In this document: piece by piece, positions 27,218-36,506 of the stretch
How the letters are laid out: every line of letters starts with the position of its first letter
Numbering within the stretch: the first letter of the stretch is position 1
Assembly (NCBI GenBank): GCA_020846635.1
Contig: JADLDO010000023.1
Span: 62,001 to 126,000 of the forward strand
Source: Caldilineaceae bacterium
GTDB lineage: Bacteria; Chloroflexota; Anaerolineae; Caldilineales; Caldilineaceae
DNA length: 64,000 nucleotides
Reading direction: 5' to 3'
Notes under the pieces: model-generated
Databases searched by the model: none
What the model saw: the letters and a program-made list of their open reading frames with translations, nothing else
What the model was told of the DNA's origin: nothing
Program-made: the position numbers and the translations under genes

Positions 27218-28066
27218 ATGCTCGCCACGCCGCCGCGCCGCCAGATTTTGCGCCGTCTGTTGCAAGAGCCGACCACCATCGCTGGGCTTGTGCTGCTGGT
27301 TGTTTTTGCCCTGCTGGCCCTTGCGGCGCCGTTGATCAGCCCCTACGATCCGCTCTTTCAGAATATCAGCGCCAGCCTAACCCCGCCCTCACCTGACTAT
27401 TGGTTGGGCACCGACAAACTAGGGCGCGACCTGCTCAGCCGTATGCTCTATGGGGCGCGGATTTCGCTGCGTGTGGGGCTGCTCGTCGTGGTTTCTGCCG
27501 GTGTATTTGGCGCGCTGGTGGGGTTGGTTTCGGGCTATGTGCGCGGCTGGGTTGACGAGGTGTTAATGCGCGTCACGGACATTTTCTTTGCCTTCCCTAG
27601 CCTGATCTTGGCGATGGCGATTGCGGGCGCGTTGGGGCCTAGCCTGCAAAACGCGCTAATAGCGGTCGCCGCGGTCAGTTGGCCTGTCTACGCGCGCCTG
27701 ATCCGCAGCCAAGTGCTTGTGCTGCGCGAGCAAGAGTTTGTGCAGGCAGCGCGCGCCATCGGCGTCACCGGCTGGAAGGTGCTATTTCGCCATCTCCTGC
27801 CCAACACCCTGGCCCCATTCCTGGTGCAGGCCAGTTTTGACATGGGCGCAACCATTCTCGCCGTCGCCGGTCTCTCCTTTATCGGCTTTGGCGCGCAGCC
27901 GCCCATCCCCGAATGGGGCGTGATGATCAGCGAAGGGCGCAACTATATCACCACGCAAGGCTGGCTCACCGCTGTGCCCGCCGGTGCGATCCTCCTGCTC
28001 GTTGCCGCATTCAACCTAGTGGGGGACGGGCTGCGCGATGTGCTGGATCCGCGGCTGCGGAGATAG
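27218..28066 (+). CDS. Peptide-type ABC transporter permease (DppC)
   Basis: This 282-residue inner-membrane permease has the DppC N-terminal features SPYDPLFQNI and YWLGTDKLGRDLLSRMLYGAR, the EAA loop QAARAIGVTGWKVLFRHLLP, and the C-terminal DVLDPRLRR. It is the last gene of a three-gene transporter operon that lacks its own ATPases. It is convergent with the dioxygenase-like gene, 10 bp apart. Confidence 0.93.
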   Translation: MLATPPRRQILRRLLQEPTTIAGLVLLVVFALLALAAPLISPYDPLFQNISASLTPPSPDYWLGTDKLGRDLLSRMLYGARISLRVGLLVVVSAGVFGALVGLVSGYVRGWVDEVLMRVTDIFFAFPSLILAMAIAGALGPSLQNALIAVAAVSWPVYARLIRSQVLVLREQEFVQAARAIGVTGWKVLFRHLLPNTLAPFLVQASFDMGATILAVAGLSFIGFGAQPPIPEWGVMISEGRNYITTQGWLTAVPAGAILLLVAAFNLVGDGLRDVLDPRLRR

Positions 28067-28076
28067 GAGTGGACGA

Positions 28077-28916
28077 CTACCACTCCCCAACGGGCAGCGT
28101 CTCTAGCGTCACATACGGTTTGCTGCGGTGGTAGATCAGAGGCACTTGACGGTCGTCGTCTAGGATGTCGCCAATTTGCAGGCGTTCGATTTGTTCTGGG
28201 CGCAGGATGTTGCGCTGCCCGTTGAAGGTGCTGCCGTCGGGCATGTAGGCACAAGTCATGGCACGCCGCAAACCGGGTGTCATGTTGGCACCAGCCCCAT
28301 GCGCGATCAGCGCGTTGTGGAAGGAGCAAGAACCCGCCTTCATCGGCGCGGGCGTTGCTTCCAGCTTGGCCCAATCGGGATAGACTTTGAAGAGGTCGCC
28401 GATGTTTTGTCCAATGCCGACATTGTCATAGGTTGCCAGCTTGTGCGTGCCTGGCAAGAAGTAAAGACAGCCATTGTGTACCGTGGCATCGTCCAGCGCC
28501 ACCCAAATGCTGATCGCATCGCGCGAGTGGAACGACCAGTAGGGGTTGTCGAGATGCCAGCCGGTGGGGTTGCTCCAGGGCTGTTTGATCAACGCCTGGT
28601 CATGCCAAATGCGAATACCCTCTACCTGCGCCAGGTCGGCAGCCAACTTGCCCAGGCGCGCATCGATCATCAGCTCGCGCATCTTGTCGTTGTCCTGCCA
28701 GAGATTGACGCGCTGCACAAAGACGTGGTTGTAGTAACTGTCATCTGACTGCGTTTCAGTCCTGCCCAGGATACGTTGTTTGCCCCGGCTGTTCACCGCC
28801 TCGTCTACTGCCTCACGCCACTCCTCTAACTCTTGCGGCGTCAATAAATCATCAATGACCACAAAGCCATTCTGCTGATAAGCGTCGATTTGTGCTTGTG
28901 TAATCTCTGTCTTCAT
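28077..28916 (-). CDS. Phytanoyl-CoA dioxygenase (PhyH) family protein
   Basis: This 279-residue Fe(II)/2-oxoglutarate-dependent oxygenase-like protein uses ATG 28916, preceded by GAGGAAA. The metal-binding facial triad is visible: HxD in GWHLDNPYW, with the distal His in LIAHGAGAN, and a 2-oxoglutarate-binding Arg in PGLRRAM. It starts 7 bp after the stop of the MalG-type permease, so it is the last gene of the sugar-importer operon. It may hydroxylate a substrate brought in by that importer; the substrate is unknown. Confidence 0.87.
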   Translation of the reverse strand: MKTEITQAQIDAYQQNGFVVIDDLLTPQELEEWREAVDEAVNSRGKQRILGRTETQSDDSYYNHVFVQRVNLWQDNDKMRELMIDARLGKLAADLAQVEGIRIWHDQALIKQPWSNPTGWHLDNPYWSFHSRDAISIWVALDDATVHNGCLYFLPGTHKLATYDNVGIGQNIGDLFKVYPDWAKLEATPAPMKAGSCSFHNALIAHGAGANMTPGLRRAMTCAYMPDGSTFNGQRNILRPEQIERLQIGDILDDDRQVPLIYHRSKPYVTLETLPVGEW

Positions 28917-28923
28917 CGTTTCC

Positions 28924-29766
28924 TCATGCCTTGATTGCGCCTGTCGCCAAGCCCTCAATGAACAGGCGCATGGTGAATACAAAAAGGAGAAAGAGCGGGA
29001 TCGAGGCAATCACATACCCGGCAAACATGGGGCCATACTGCTGCAAGCTGGCCCATTGGCTGCTGAAGCTCACCAACTGGAGCGAAATAGTCCACAATTC
29101 CGGGTTACGCAGCGTCACCGAGGGCCAGATATAGTCGTTCCAGGTGCTAAGCAGCGATAGAATCGCCAGCGTACCGAGGATGGGCTTTGCCATCGGCAGG
29201 GTAATGCGTGCGTAGATGGTAAATTCGTTGGCTCCGTCAATGCGCGCAGACTCGAAGATCTCCTCGGGCTGCGAGGCGATAAAACTGCGCAACACAAAGA
29301 TTGCAAACGCCTGTCCACCCGCAATATAGGGCAGAATCAGCACCCAATAGGTGTTGAGCAGCCCCATGTCCTTGACGAGCAAGAACAACGGGATCAGCGT
29401 CAACACGCCGGGGATCATCAGCAGCGCGATGATCGCAAAAAAGAAGGTGTCGCGCCCTGGGAAGGTATGGCGGGCAAAGACATAGGCGGCGAGCGAGCCG
29501 AAAAGCGTGACGCCAAACGCGCTAACCAGCCCCACGATGATTGTGTTCAAAATTGAATCATCCAGCCTGCGCCAAGCATCGATATAGTTGCTCCAGTGGA
29601 GCGGAAAGGCCGGCCCCCAAAAGGTGGCGTAAAACTGGCTGTTGTCCTTAAAGGAGGTAAAGAGCGTGAAGACCAGTGGATAGAAGGTAATCACACTGGC
29701 GAGTATCAAGACGACGTGAATCGAAGCATCATGGCGAAGGATTTTCGACTGCATAGTTCCACCCAT
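28924..29766 (-). CDS. Carbohydrate ABC transporter permease (MalG type)
   Basis: This 280-residue permease has six helices with the EAA motif ESARIDGANEFTIYARITLP, PMAKPILGTLAILSLLSTWNDY, and the C-terminal FTMRLFIEGLATGAIKA, all typical of CUT1 MalG-like subunits. ATG 29766 or ATG 29754 could be the start; both have weak Shine-Dalgarno sequences. It lies 26 bp after the MalF-type gene. Confidence 0.93.
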   Translation of the reverse strand: MGGTMQSKILRHDASIHVVLILASVITFYPLVFTLFTSFKDNSQFYATFWGPAFPLHWSNYIDAWRRLDDSILNTIIVGLVSAFGVTLFGSLAAYVFARHTFPGRDTFFFAIIALLMIPGVLTLIPLFLLVKDMGLLNTYWVLILPYIAGGQAFAIFVLRSFIASQPEEIFESARIDGANEFTIYARITLPMAKPILGTLAILSLLSTWNDYIWPSVTLRNPELWTISLQLVSFSSQWASLQQYGPMFAGYVIASIPLFLLFVFTMRLFIEGLATGAIKA

Positions 29767-29792
29767 TCGAACCCTGGAAATTTTCTGATTCC

Positions 29793-30752
29793 CTAGTCAG
29801 GCACATAATCAGTCTCGGAGCGGATATAGCGCATGTTGATATAGGTCAGCGCAAAGATCACGATGAAAAGCGCCGTGCCGACAGCGCAGGCATAGCCGAA
29901 GTTGCCATCCTGAAACGCCGCTTGATACATGAGCAGACCCGGCACCATTGAGGAGTAGCCCGGCCCACCGTTGGTCATGATCAGGATCAGCACGAACGAT
30001 TGGAGCGAGAAGATCACGCTGAGGATCACCAGCAGCTTGACTTGCCCCATGATCAGGTGCAGATCGACCATCCAGAAACGGCGGAACCCAGTCGCTCCAT
30101 CCACAGCCGCGGCATCCAATACCTCGCCGGGAATGTTCTGTAGCCCCGCCAGGTAGATCAGGAAGTTGATCCCGGCGATCCAGGGGAAGCCGACCAGGAT
30201 CAGGCTCATAAGCACTGTGCGATGGCTGCCGAGCCAGTTGTTGGCGAGGAAATCCAGCCCAACATTCTGGAGTAATACGTTCGCCAGCCCCACCGATGGG
30301 TTGAAAATAAACTGCCAGATCAAGTAGGTGACGACATCGGGCACGACCAGCGGCACCACAAAGAGCACGCGGTACCAATACTGCCAGCGTTTGCTCATGA
30401 GGTGAAAGACCAACTCCGCCGCCAGCAGCGGCGTCGTAATGATGATCGCGACGCGCGCCACTGCAAGGATCAACATGACGCGGATGCTCTCGCGCATGAT
30501 ACTGTTGCCAAACATGCGCTCGAAGTTGCCCAGACCTATCCAGCGGGGGTCACTAAAGCCATCCCAACTAAAGAGTGACAGGCGCAGGGCTGTAAAGGCC
30601 GGGTAGTACATGAAGGCCAGCAGAAAGATGAAGGTCGGCACAAGAAACAGATAGAGATGGGCCTTGCGCCGCATTTCAGTCCAGATCGTCCGCTGCCTTG
30701 TGGGAGGCGCCAGCGACACCTCCCGAGAGTCTACGGTCAGTTGTTCAGTCAT
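29793..30752 (-). CDS. Carbohydrate ABC transporter permease (MalF type)
   Basis: This 319-residue permease has a cytoplasmic N-terminus followed by six helices: LYLFLVPTFIFLLAFMYYP (first helix), the SLFSWDGFSDPRWIGLGNFERMF region, and the EAA loop DAAAVDGATGFRRFWMVDLH. It sits between the binding-protein gene and the MalG-type gene. The ATPase subunit is not in the window, as is common for CUT1 systems that share MsmK-type ATPases. Confidence 0.93.
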   Translation of the reverse strand: MTEQLTVDSREVSLAPPTRQRTIWTEMRRKAHLYLFLVPTFIFLLAFMYYPAFTALRLSLFSWDGFSDPRWIGLGNFERMFGNSIMRESIRVMLILAVARVAIIITTPLLAAELVFHLMSKRWQYWYRVLFVVPLVVPDVVTYLIWQFIFNPSVGLANVLLQNVGLDFLANNWLGSHRTVLMSLILVGFPWIAGINFLIYLAGLQNIPGEVLDAAAVDGATGFRRFWMVDLHLIMGQVKLLVILSVIFSLQSFVLILIMTNGGPGYSSMVPGLLMYQAAFQDGNFGYACAVGTALFIVIFALTYINMRYIRSETDYVPD

Positions 30753-30805
30753 TGCTTCTTCTTCCGTAGGTACGATTGCACTGTAACCAAAGTACCGTGG
30801 TCGTC

Positions 30806-30839
30806 ACCCTCCCGGAAGCTCTAAACTTCCAGGAGGGTG
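30806..30839. repeat. CTCCCGGAAG hairpin repeat, copy 2 (imperfect)
   Basis: CACCCTCCCGGAAG pairs with CTTCCAGGAGGGTG, with one mismatch, 28 bp after the binding-protein stop on the minus strand and before the MalF-type gene. A hairpin here could lower expression of the permeases relative to the binding protein. Confidence 0.7.
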
Positions 30840-30866
30840 GTTGTACGATGGCGGTTCTAGAATGGC

Positions 30867-32558
30867 CTACTCTTGCGTAGGCGGATTGTCCCAATCCCAA
30901 CCATTCTCTGCTGCCAGCCCCTCCACCGTCTCTTGCATCAGTGCTTCCACTTTTGCCATGTATTCTGTCATGTCAGTCTGGTCGCCCATGAACTCTTGGA
31001 GCAGGCGGAAGTTGGCCTCGCCTTCCTCAATCGTCAGTTCCATCAAGCCCATTGTTTCCGTGTTCGACATGGATTCGATCAGATCGGTCATGGTCGGCAG
31101 CGGCTTCGTCCCCTGGATCGTGGGAATAAACGAGCCTAGATCATTGACCATCGGCCCGGCACTCTGGGGTGCGGTAAGGAACTTGAGAAAGTCGACCGCT
31201 GCCTCCAACTTCTCCGGCGACATGGTGGAGTCGGCCTGCTGCGTGGAGATGCTGTATTGGAACGCCGCCGATGGCCCGCCGATCATGGGGGCTGGAATGC
31301 CTACGGCAAATTCTGTGTAATCCTCGTCAAAGGTGGGCAGTGGGAAGGTCGCCCACTCAAATTGGACATCAGGGTTGTCTAGCGTTTGCGGCACAGCCCA
31401 ACTGCCATTCCAGTACATGGCTACGTCGCCATTGACAAACATACGGAAGGTGTCGTCAATGTCCATACTGAGCGCGCCTTCCACCCAATATTGCGACCAA
31501 TCCTTCAAAATGCGGAAGGTCTCTTGATAGCGCGGGTCGCTTGTCTGCCAGGTTCCCGTCGCATAGTTGCGCGCCAGGGCATAGGGGCTGAGGCGGAATT
31601 GGTTGTTGTCCACATTCAACTCGTCAAAACGGTCGCCATAGAACTGGGTTGCGCCGACGCGATGCCACCAGCTCCAGATAAACGCGCTAGGCCCCAAGGG
31701 GAAGGCAAATGCCTGCATGCCCGCGTTTTGCAGCGCCTGGTGTGCAGCCATGAATTCGCTCCAGGTTTGGGGCGGGGTTTCGGGGTCAAGACCCGCTTCG
31801 GTGAACATATCCTTGTTATAGAAGATGGCAGTCCCTACATAGTCGCCGTTGACCTGGTACCAGTTGCCGTCGCTCGCTTGGACGAACTCCATGACAAAGC
31901 CCTCAAAGCCGTCAAACCAGCGGTCGCGGCCTGGCTGCCCTTCCGGTACATAGGGGTTGGACTGCTCCAGATAGTCGGTCAGCGGCTCGAACATGCCGCG
32001 TGGCAGTTGCTCATTGACCTGCCCTGCCTGGAGCCAGACAATATCAGGCAGTTGCGCGCCGGCAGCCTGGGTACGTACCCATGTGATATAGTCGCTGCCC
32101 GGTGACAGCGGGGGAATCAGGGTGATTTTGATATTGGGGTGCAGTGCCTGGTACTCTGCGACGATGCGATTGAGATAGCGGGGCGGGTTGGGCAGGTTGA
32201 CAGTCGGTTCAACGGGCGTGTATGCCTGGGCATACATGGTGATTTCGCCCTCATAGGCCAATTCGGTGACTTCGCTATACTCAATCCCCTCGGCCTCTGG
32301 CGCTAATGGTGGAGTTTCGGCGGACAGCTCAAATTCCTCGACTTCCGCCGGTTGCTCTGCTTGCTCAGCTTCCGCCGTATCTTCGGCGGGTTCTTCGGTT
32401 GCTGCCTCTGAGCCTGCTCCTGTGTTTTCTTCTGTAGCTGCCCCGGCCCCCGCAGCCGGAGTGGTCGCGGCAGGTGGTTGTGGCCCGGCGCAGGCGATCA
32501 GCATAGTGAAGACGACCAGAACTGCTAACACGACTTTCAGCGTCTGCAAGCGTTTCAT
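30867..32558 (-). CDS. Carbohydrate ABC transporter substrate-binding lipoprotein
   Basis: This 563-residue sugar-binding protein of the CUT1 type has a signal peptide with the lipobox LIAC and a long Gly/Ala/Glu-rich linker (about residues 26-85). The family-1 binding fold follows, with YPEFEA-like regions, FYNKDMFTEAGLDPETPPQTWSEF and GDVAMYWNGSWAVPQ. The acidic low-complexity linker is longer than usual. It is the first gene of the minus-strand sugar operon; the ligand is unknown. Confidence 0.92.
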   Translation of the reverse strand: MKRLQTLKVVLAVLVVFTMLIACAGPQPPAATTPAAGAGAATEENTGAGSEAATEEPAEDTAEAEQAEQPAEVEEFELSAETPPLAPEAEGIEYSEVTELAYEGEITMYAQAYTPVEPTVNLPNPPRYLNRIVAEYQALHPNIKITLIPPLSPGSDYITWVRTQAAGAQLPDIVWLQAGQVNEQLPRGMFEPLTDYLEQSNPYVPEGQPGRDRWFDGFEGFVMEFVQASDGNWYQVNGDYVGTAIFYNKDMFTEAGLDPETPPQTWSEFMAAHQALQNAGMQAFAFPLGPSAFIWSWWHRVGATQFYGDRFDELNVDNNQFRLSPYALARNYATGTWQTSDPRYQETFRILKDWSQYWVEGALSMDIDDTFRMFVNGDVAMYWNGSWAVPQTLDNPDVQFEWATFPLPTFDEDYTEFAVGIPAPMIGGPSAAFQYSISTQQADSTMSPEKLEAAVDFLKFLTAPQSAGPMVNDLGSFIPTIQGTKPLPTMTDLIESMSNTETMGLMELTIEEGEANFRLLQEFMGDQTDMTEYMAKVEALMQETVEGLAAENGWDWDNPPTQE

Positions 32559-33295
32559 CTTTCGTTCTCCTGTCTTGTAAACAGAGTGAGTTTGGGGAGC
32601 CAGCCGAACTTCAAAATGAGAACGTGATTATCTGAAAAGGATCGCAAGAATTGCGACCTGTATCAACAAACAACTATCAAAAAACAACGAAGTCACGGCA
32701 GAGGAATCGAAACGATGAATACGAAGCTCTGCCAAGCGAGAAGAGAGCGCAGGAGAGATGCGCTGATTGGCGAGAGAGTTCGACGATGAATTGGTGAGCA
32801 CGATGACGGGCAAATATAGTCTACTATGCCCGTTTGGATTCGACAAGGGCTAAAAAACCCCCCAGCCAGTTTGACATTCTCCAAATAGATTGTATGATGG
32901 CAGAGGATTTAGATCGACTCCAGTTGTGATCCGCACTCCCTGCCCACTAGAAGCGAGAGGAACGATTGGAGACACAGGACTCAAGTGTATTGTCTATCTG
33001 CAAGGGCCGGCTATTCTCCGCCGCCATTGTAGATGATCGAAAGAGCGACAATCCCTTGTAATTCGTGATAGTCCTCCTGTTCCCTGCCCCACAAGTAGCT
33101 TACCACCTTAGAATGTAGCGTTATATGTTGTCGATGTATGTCATTGCTCTTTGCCGTTTTTGACCTGTAGAATCCTGTTTATTCTTCTGGTCGTGGTTTT
33201 TGTCGCAAGCCGTACAGGTATTGTTCTAACCAACATCAACCAACACATCAACCAACACATACCGTAGAAGCAAGTAGAAGCGAAGGAGGGGTCCA
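32559..33295. other. 737-bp divergent intergenic region
   Basis: This region has no convincing gene. It holds a bulged hairpin (32806-32832: ACGGGC..ATAGT/ACTAT..GCCCGT), a good plus-strand promoter at 32871-32898, about 390 bp of leader, and a short AACCAACACATC triplication (33228-33260) just before the next ribosome site. Confidence 0.6.
32871..32898 (+). promoter_or_regulatory. Sigma70-type promoter with a long leader
   Basis: TTGACA (32871-32876) and TATGAT (32893-32898) are 16 bp apart, with TG directly before the -10. It would start RNA near 32905, about 390 nt before the oligopeptide-binding protein gene. Confidence 0.55.
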
Positions 33296-35110
33296 TTGTC
33301 TGCTATGAAATCCACGTTTTTGAAAGTGTTGTTCATTGTTAGCCTCGTTGCGTTGGTGGTGGGGTGTTCGCCTACTGCCCCTGCCGCGGCTCCCGCAGCG
33401 GGGACGGATGCCTCAGCAACGTCCGCAACCACCGAAACGGCTGCAAGCGGGGATGGGATTCTCCGTCTTGTCCAGACTGCCCGGATTCCTGCCCCCGATA
33501 TCTGGAATCCCTACATCCCCGGAACCTTCATTCTCCAGGGCATGAACCAGAACATGATGGAGCCCCTTTTCATGTTGAACTATGAAACGGGCGAGATCGA
33601 TGGCTGGTTGGGCGAGAGTTTTTCTGCGAACGATACCCTGGACGAGTGGACAGTCACGCTGCGCGAGGGTACGGAGTGGAGTGACGGCACTCCTCTCACC
33701 GCCGAAGATGTCGTCTTTACCATTGAGATGTTGAAGGAATATGCGCCACAGCTCAACTGGTCTGGCGCTGTGCAGAAGTGGGTGGAGTCGGTTGAAGCGG
33801 TAGACGAGCGCACGATCAAGTTTACACTGACCGGAACCAACCCGCGCTTTGTTATGGAGAACCTGGCAGGCACGACCTCGCAGGCGATTGTGCCGCTGCC
33901 CAAGCACGTTTGGGAAGGCGTCGATCCTGTCACCTTCCGCAACGAGTTCAACGCCGAGACGGGCGCGCCGATCTTCAGCGGCCCCTATACGGTGTTGCGC
34001 TTCTCCGAAACTGAGTTCATCTACAAGCGCAATGACAACTGGTGGGGGGCCAAGACAGGCACATTCAACCTGCCCGCACCGCTGGAGATTCACCGGGTGT
34101 GGCAGCCTTCGCAAGAGACCAAAGACCAACTCCTGATCAACAACCAACTGGATATTGCCGACGGCATCAACGGCCTGAGCCATATGCAGTCGCTACAGGC
34201 GCAGAATCCAAAGCTGATCTCCTGGGATCCTGAGCCGCCCTATGCCTGGCGCGACCCCTGCCCCAGAATGTTCACGGTGAACCACACAGTGCCGCCGTGG
34301 GATCAGAAGGAAATGCGTTGGGCCTTGAGCAATGCCTTCAACCGCCAACAGATTATTGACGTTGTGTGGGAAGGTACGAGCGTCCCCGCGGGGTTCATCT
34401 TCCCCGACTATCCGGCCATGATGCCCTACATTAACGAAATTCAGGACATCATTGCGCCTGTCACCGAATTCAACCTCGACAAGTCCCGCGAACTCATCGA
34501 GGGCCAGGGCTATACGCTGGATGAGGGCAGCGGCTTCTTTGTCGGGCCGGATGGCAAGAATCTCTCCATCGACGTGGTGGCGCCGCCCTTTATGGAGCCG
34601 GTGGCAACGATGGTTGTGCAACAACTGAACGACGCCCACATTGATGCCGTGCTGCGTATCATTGAGTGGGGCATTTTCCGAGAGCAGACCGGGCGCGGTC
34701 AGTTTGAAGGCGCTACGGACTGGAGTGGCTGCGGCAGCGTGATCGAGCCGTGGTTTGGGATGAACCGCTACAACAAAAGCTGGGCGCAGCCGATTGGCGA
34801 GTCGGGCACCGAATATGTGGACAATACCAACAACGCCGGACGTTGGATCAATGACGAGTATTCTGCGCTCGTCGACCAGATGGGTACCCTGCCGCTCGGT
34901 GATCCCCAGGTTACGGATCTGATGAAACAGGCTGTGACGATCTGGGTCGATGAACTGCCGGCGATCCCTCTGGCCCAACAGCCTGCGCTTATCGTGTTCA
35001 ACACGGCCAACTGGACAGGATGGCCGACAGCGGAAAACAACTATATCCAACCGCCTTCTCACTGGGAACACTTCCTCCGTGTTCTGACCGAACTTCAGCC
35101 CGCGCAGTAG
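33296..35110 (+). CDS. Oligopeptide-type ABC transporter substrate-binding lipoprotein (SBP family 5)
   Basis: This 604-residue binding protein uses TTG 33296, ideally spaced from GGAGGGG (33285-33291); ATG 33305 is the alternative. A signal peptide ends in the lipobox VVGC, followed by an Ala/Pro linker and the family-5 fold (EWSDGTPLTAEDVVFTIEML, FNRQQIIDVVWEG). The ligand is unknown. It is the first gene of a complete five-gene importer (33296-39543), separated from the permeases by a strong hairpin and a dispersed repeat. Confidence 0.93.
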   Translation: MSAMKSTFLKVLFIVSLVALVVGCSPTAPAAAPAAGTDASATSATTETAASGDGILRLVQTARIPAPDIWNPYIPGTFILQGMNQNMMEPLFMLNYETGEIDGWLGESFSANDTLDEWTVTLREGTEWSDGTPLTAEDVVFTIEMLKEYAPQLNWSGAVQKWVESVEAVDERTIKFTLTGTNPRFVMENLAGTTSQAIVPLPKHVWEGVDPVTFRNEFNAETGAPIFSGPYTVLRFSETEFIYKRNDNWWGAKTGTFNLPAPLEIHRVWQPSQETKDQLLINNQLDIADGINGLSHMQSLQAQNPKLISWDPEPPYAWRDPCPRMFTVNHTVPPWDQKEMRWALSNAFNRQQIIDVVWEGTSVPAGFIFPDYPAMMPYINEIQDIIAPVTEFNLDKSRELIEGQGYTLDEGSGFFVGPDGKNLSIDVVAPPFMEPVATMVVQQLNDAHIDAVLRIIEWGIFREQTGRGQFEGATDWSGCGSVIEPWFGMNRYNKSWAQPIGESGTEYVDNTNNAGRWINDEYSALVDQMGTLPLGDPQVTDLMKQAVTIWVDELPAIPLAQQPALIVFNTANWTGWPTAENNYIQPPSHWEHFLRVLTELQPAQ

Positions 35111-35123
35111 CCGCGCAATGAAG

Positions 35124-35164
35124 GCCAGCCGCCGTGACGTGTATAACACGTCACGGCGGCTGGC
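35124..35164. terminator. Perfect 19-bp hairpin after the binding-protein gene
   Basis: GCCAGCCGCCGTGACGTGT (35124-35142) and its exact complement (35146-35164) flank ATA. There is no T-run, so it may be a partial terminator or an mRNA-protecting hairpin that raises binding protein over permease expression. Confidence 0.6.
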
Positions 35165-35200
35165 ACATATGAGTAGTATAAAGTAATGTTATGAAGTCAT

Positions 35201-35335
35201 GTACCGCAGGCCGCCCTAAAGCCACAGGGCTACAGGACAACGCCCCCTGAAGGGGACTCCGCGATCTGCCTCTGAAGCCCCATTTAGGGGTCGTTGTTTA
35301 CTAGCCGGATGGTTTTAACCTCCGGCGGCTGGTAC
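35201..35335. repeat. Structured dispersed repeat, copy 2 (inverted, partly decayed)
   Basis: The reverse complement of 35210-35329 aligns along its whole length with 21776-21899. The closing stem is perfect here (GCCGCC/GGCGGC) and is extended by GTACC/GGTAC at the outer ends. Hairpin CCGGAGGTT/AACCATCCGG is retained; the central hairpin has mismatches. Confidence 0.78.
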
Positions 35336-35474
35336 GTAACGTCAATTATGTAAGTGATAAAGAAAAGCGATAAAGAGATGTTATGCGGAGATGTGAATCT
35401 GTGTTGATCCCTGTAGCTTGCCGGTGGAGTCAGCCCGCACGACACAGGGCCGCCTTAGAAGGGTGTGTAGTACC

Positions 35475-36494
35475 ATGCGAGGATTAAATGTCGCCTACAT
35501 TCTAAAACGCCTGGGCATGTTTGTGTTTGTCGTCTTTGTCGCCACAAGCATCAACTTTCTGATCCCACGGCTCGCCCCCGGTAATCCCATTGGGGCCATC
35601 ACCTCCAGAATGGCGCAGGCCAGTTCCGGCATTGAGAACGGTCAGGCCATGTTTGAGGCCTACCGCGCGCGGTTTGGGCTGGATCAGCCGCTCTATGTCC
35701 AATATCTTGTCTATCTGAAAAATACGCTCCGGCTGGATTTAGGCTATTCACTCTCCTCCTACCCCGCCGGGGTTTGGGAGATTATCCAACCGTCTATCAT
35801 CTGGACGCTTGGCCTGGTCACCGTCTCGGTTCTCATTACCTTTGTGTTAGGGGTGATGGCGGGCGCGCTGTTGGCGTGGAAGCACACGCCAGGGGCGATA
35901 AAGTTTTTCATTCCGTTTACGATGATCTTTGCGGCATTGCCCTATTATTTGCTGGCGCTTCTGCTGCTCTTTGCGCTGGCCTATGGCACGAAGATTTTTC
36001 CGTTTAGCGGATCCCATAACAGCAGTATTCCACCCGGACTGACCTGGGTCTATATCAAAGATGTCGCCTATCACGCGATCCTGCCTTCGCTGTCGATTAT
36101 CCTTTCCAGCCTGGGCTTCTGGGCGCTCAACATGCGCGGCCTGATGGTGAATACCATCGGCGAGGACTACATGCTGCTGGCGGAAGCAAAGGGGTTGAAA
36201 AAGGCGCGCATCCTCTGGTGGTATGCGGTTCGCAATGCCATCCCCTCGCAAGTGACGCAGTTGGCGATCACCCTGGGGCATGTTGTCTCCGGTGCGATCC
36301 TGGTGGAAATCATCTTTGCCTACCCCGGTCTTGGCTACATGCTGTATATGGCAATTACGAACAGTGATTACACTGTGATCCAGGGCATCACCTTCATTCT
36401 TTCCGTCTCCGTTGGCTTGGCGGTACTGATTGTTGACTTGCTCTATCCACGCCTTGATCCCAGGGTAAATTATGTGGCTGAAAGTACGGGCTAA
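35475..36494 (+). CDS. Oligopeptide ABC transporter permease (DppB/OppB type)
   Basis: This permease has about 339 residues. ATG 35475 is preferred, with AAGGGTG upstream; ATG 35418 would add 19 residues overlapping no conserved sequence. It has the N-terminal helix FVFVVFVATSINFLIPRLAPGNP, the loop FGLDQPLYVQYLVYL, and the EAA loop AEAKGLKKARILWWYAVRNA. It is the second gene of the complete importer. Confidence 0.92.
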   Translation: MRGLNVAYILKRLGMFVFVVFVATSINFLIPRLAPGNPIGAITSRMAQASSGIENGQAMFEAYRARFGLDQPLYVQYLVYLKNTLRLDLGYSLSSYPAGVWEIIQPSIIWTLGLVTVSVLITFVLGVMAGALLAWKHTPGAIKFFIPFTMIFAALPYYLLALLLLFALAYGTKIFPFSGSHNSSIPPGLTWVYIKDVAYHAILPSLSIILSSLGFWALNMRGLMVNTIGEDYMLLAEAKGLKKARILWWYAVRNAIPSQVTQLAITLGHVVSGAILVEIIFAYPGLGYMLYMAITNSDYTVIQGITFILSVSVGLAVLIVDLLYPRLDPRVNYVAESTG

Positions 36495-36506
36495 TTCAAA
36501 TCACTC

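Noticed and set aside
32628..32884. Two small minus-strand frames in the divergent spacer
   Set aside because: They overlap each other, lack ribosome sites and resemble no protein; the region reads better as regulatory DNA.
33228..33260. Short direct repeats resembling a CRISPR start
   Set aside because: Three abutting 10-12 bp units with no spacers; this is a simple tandem repeat.
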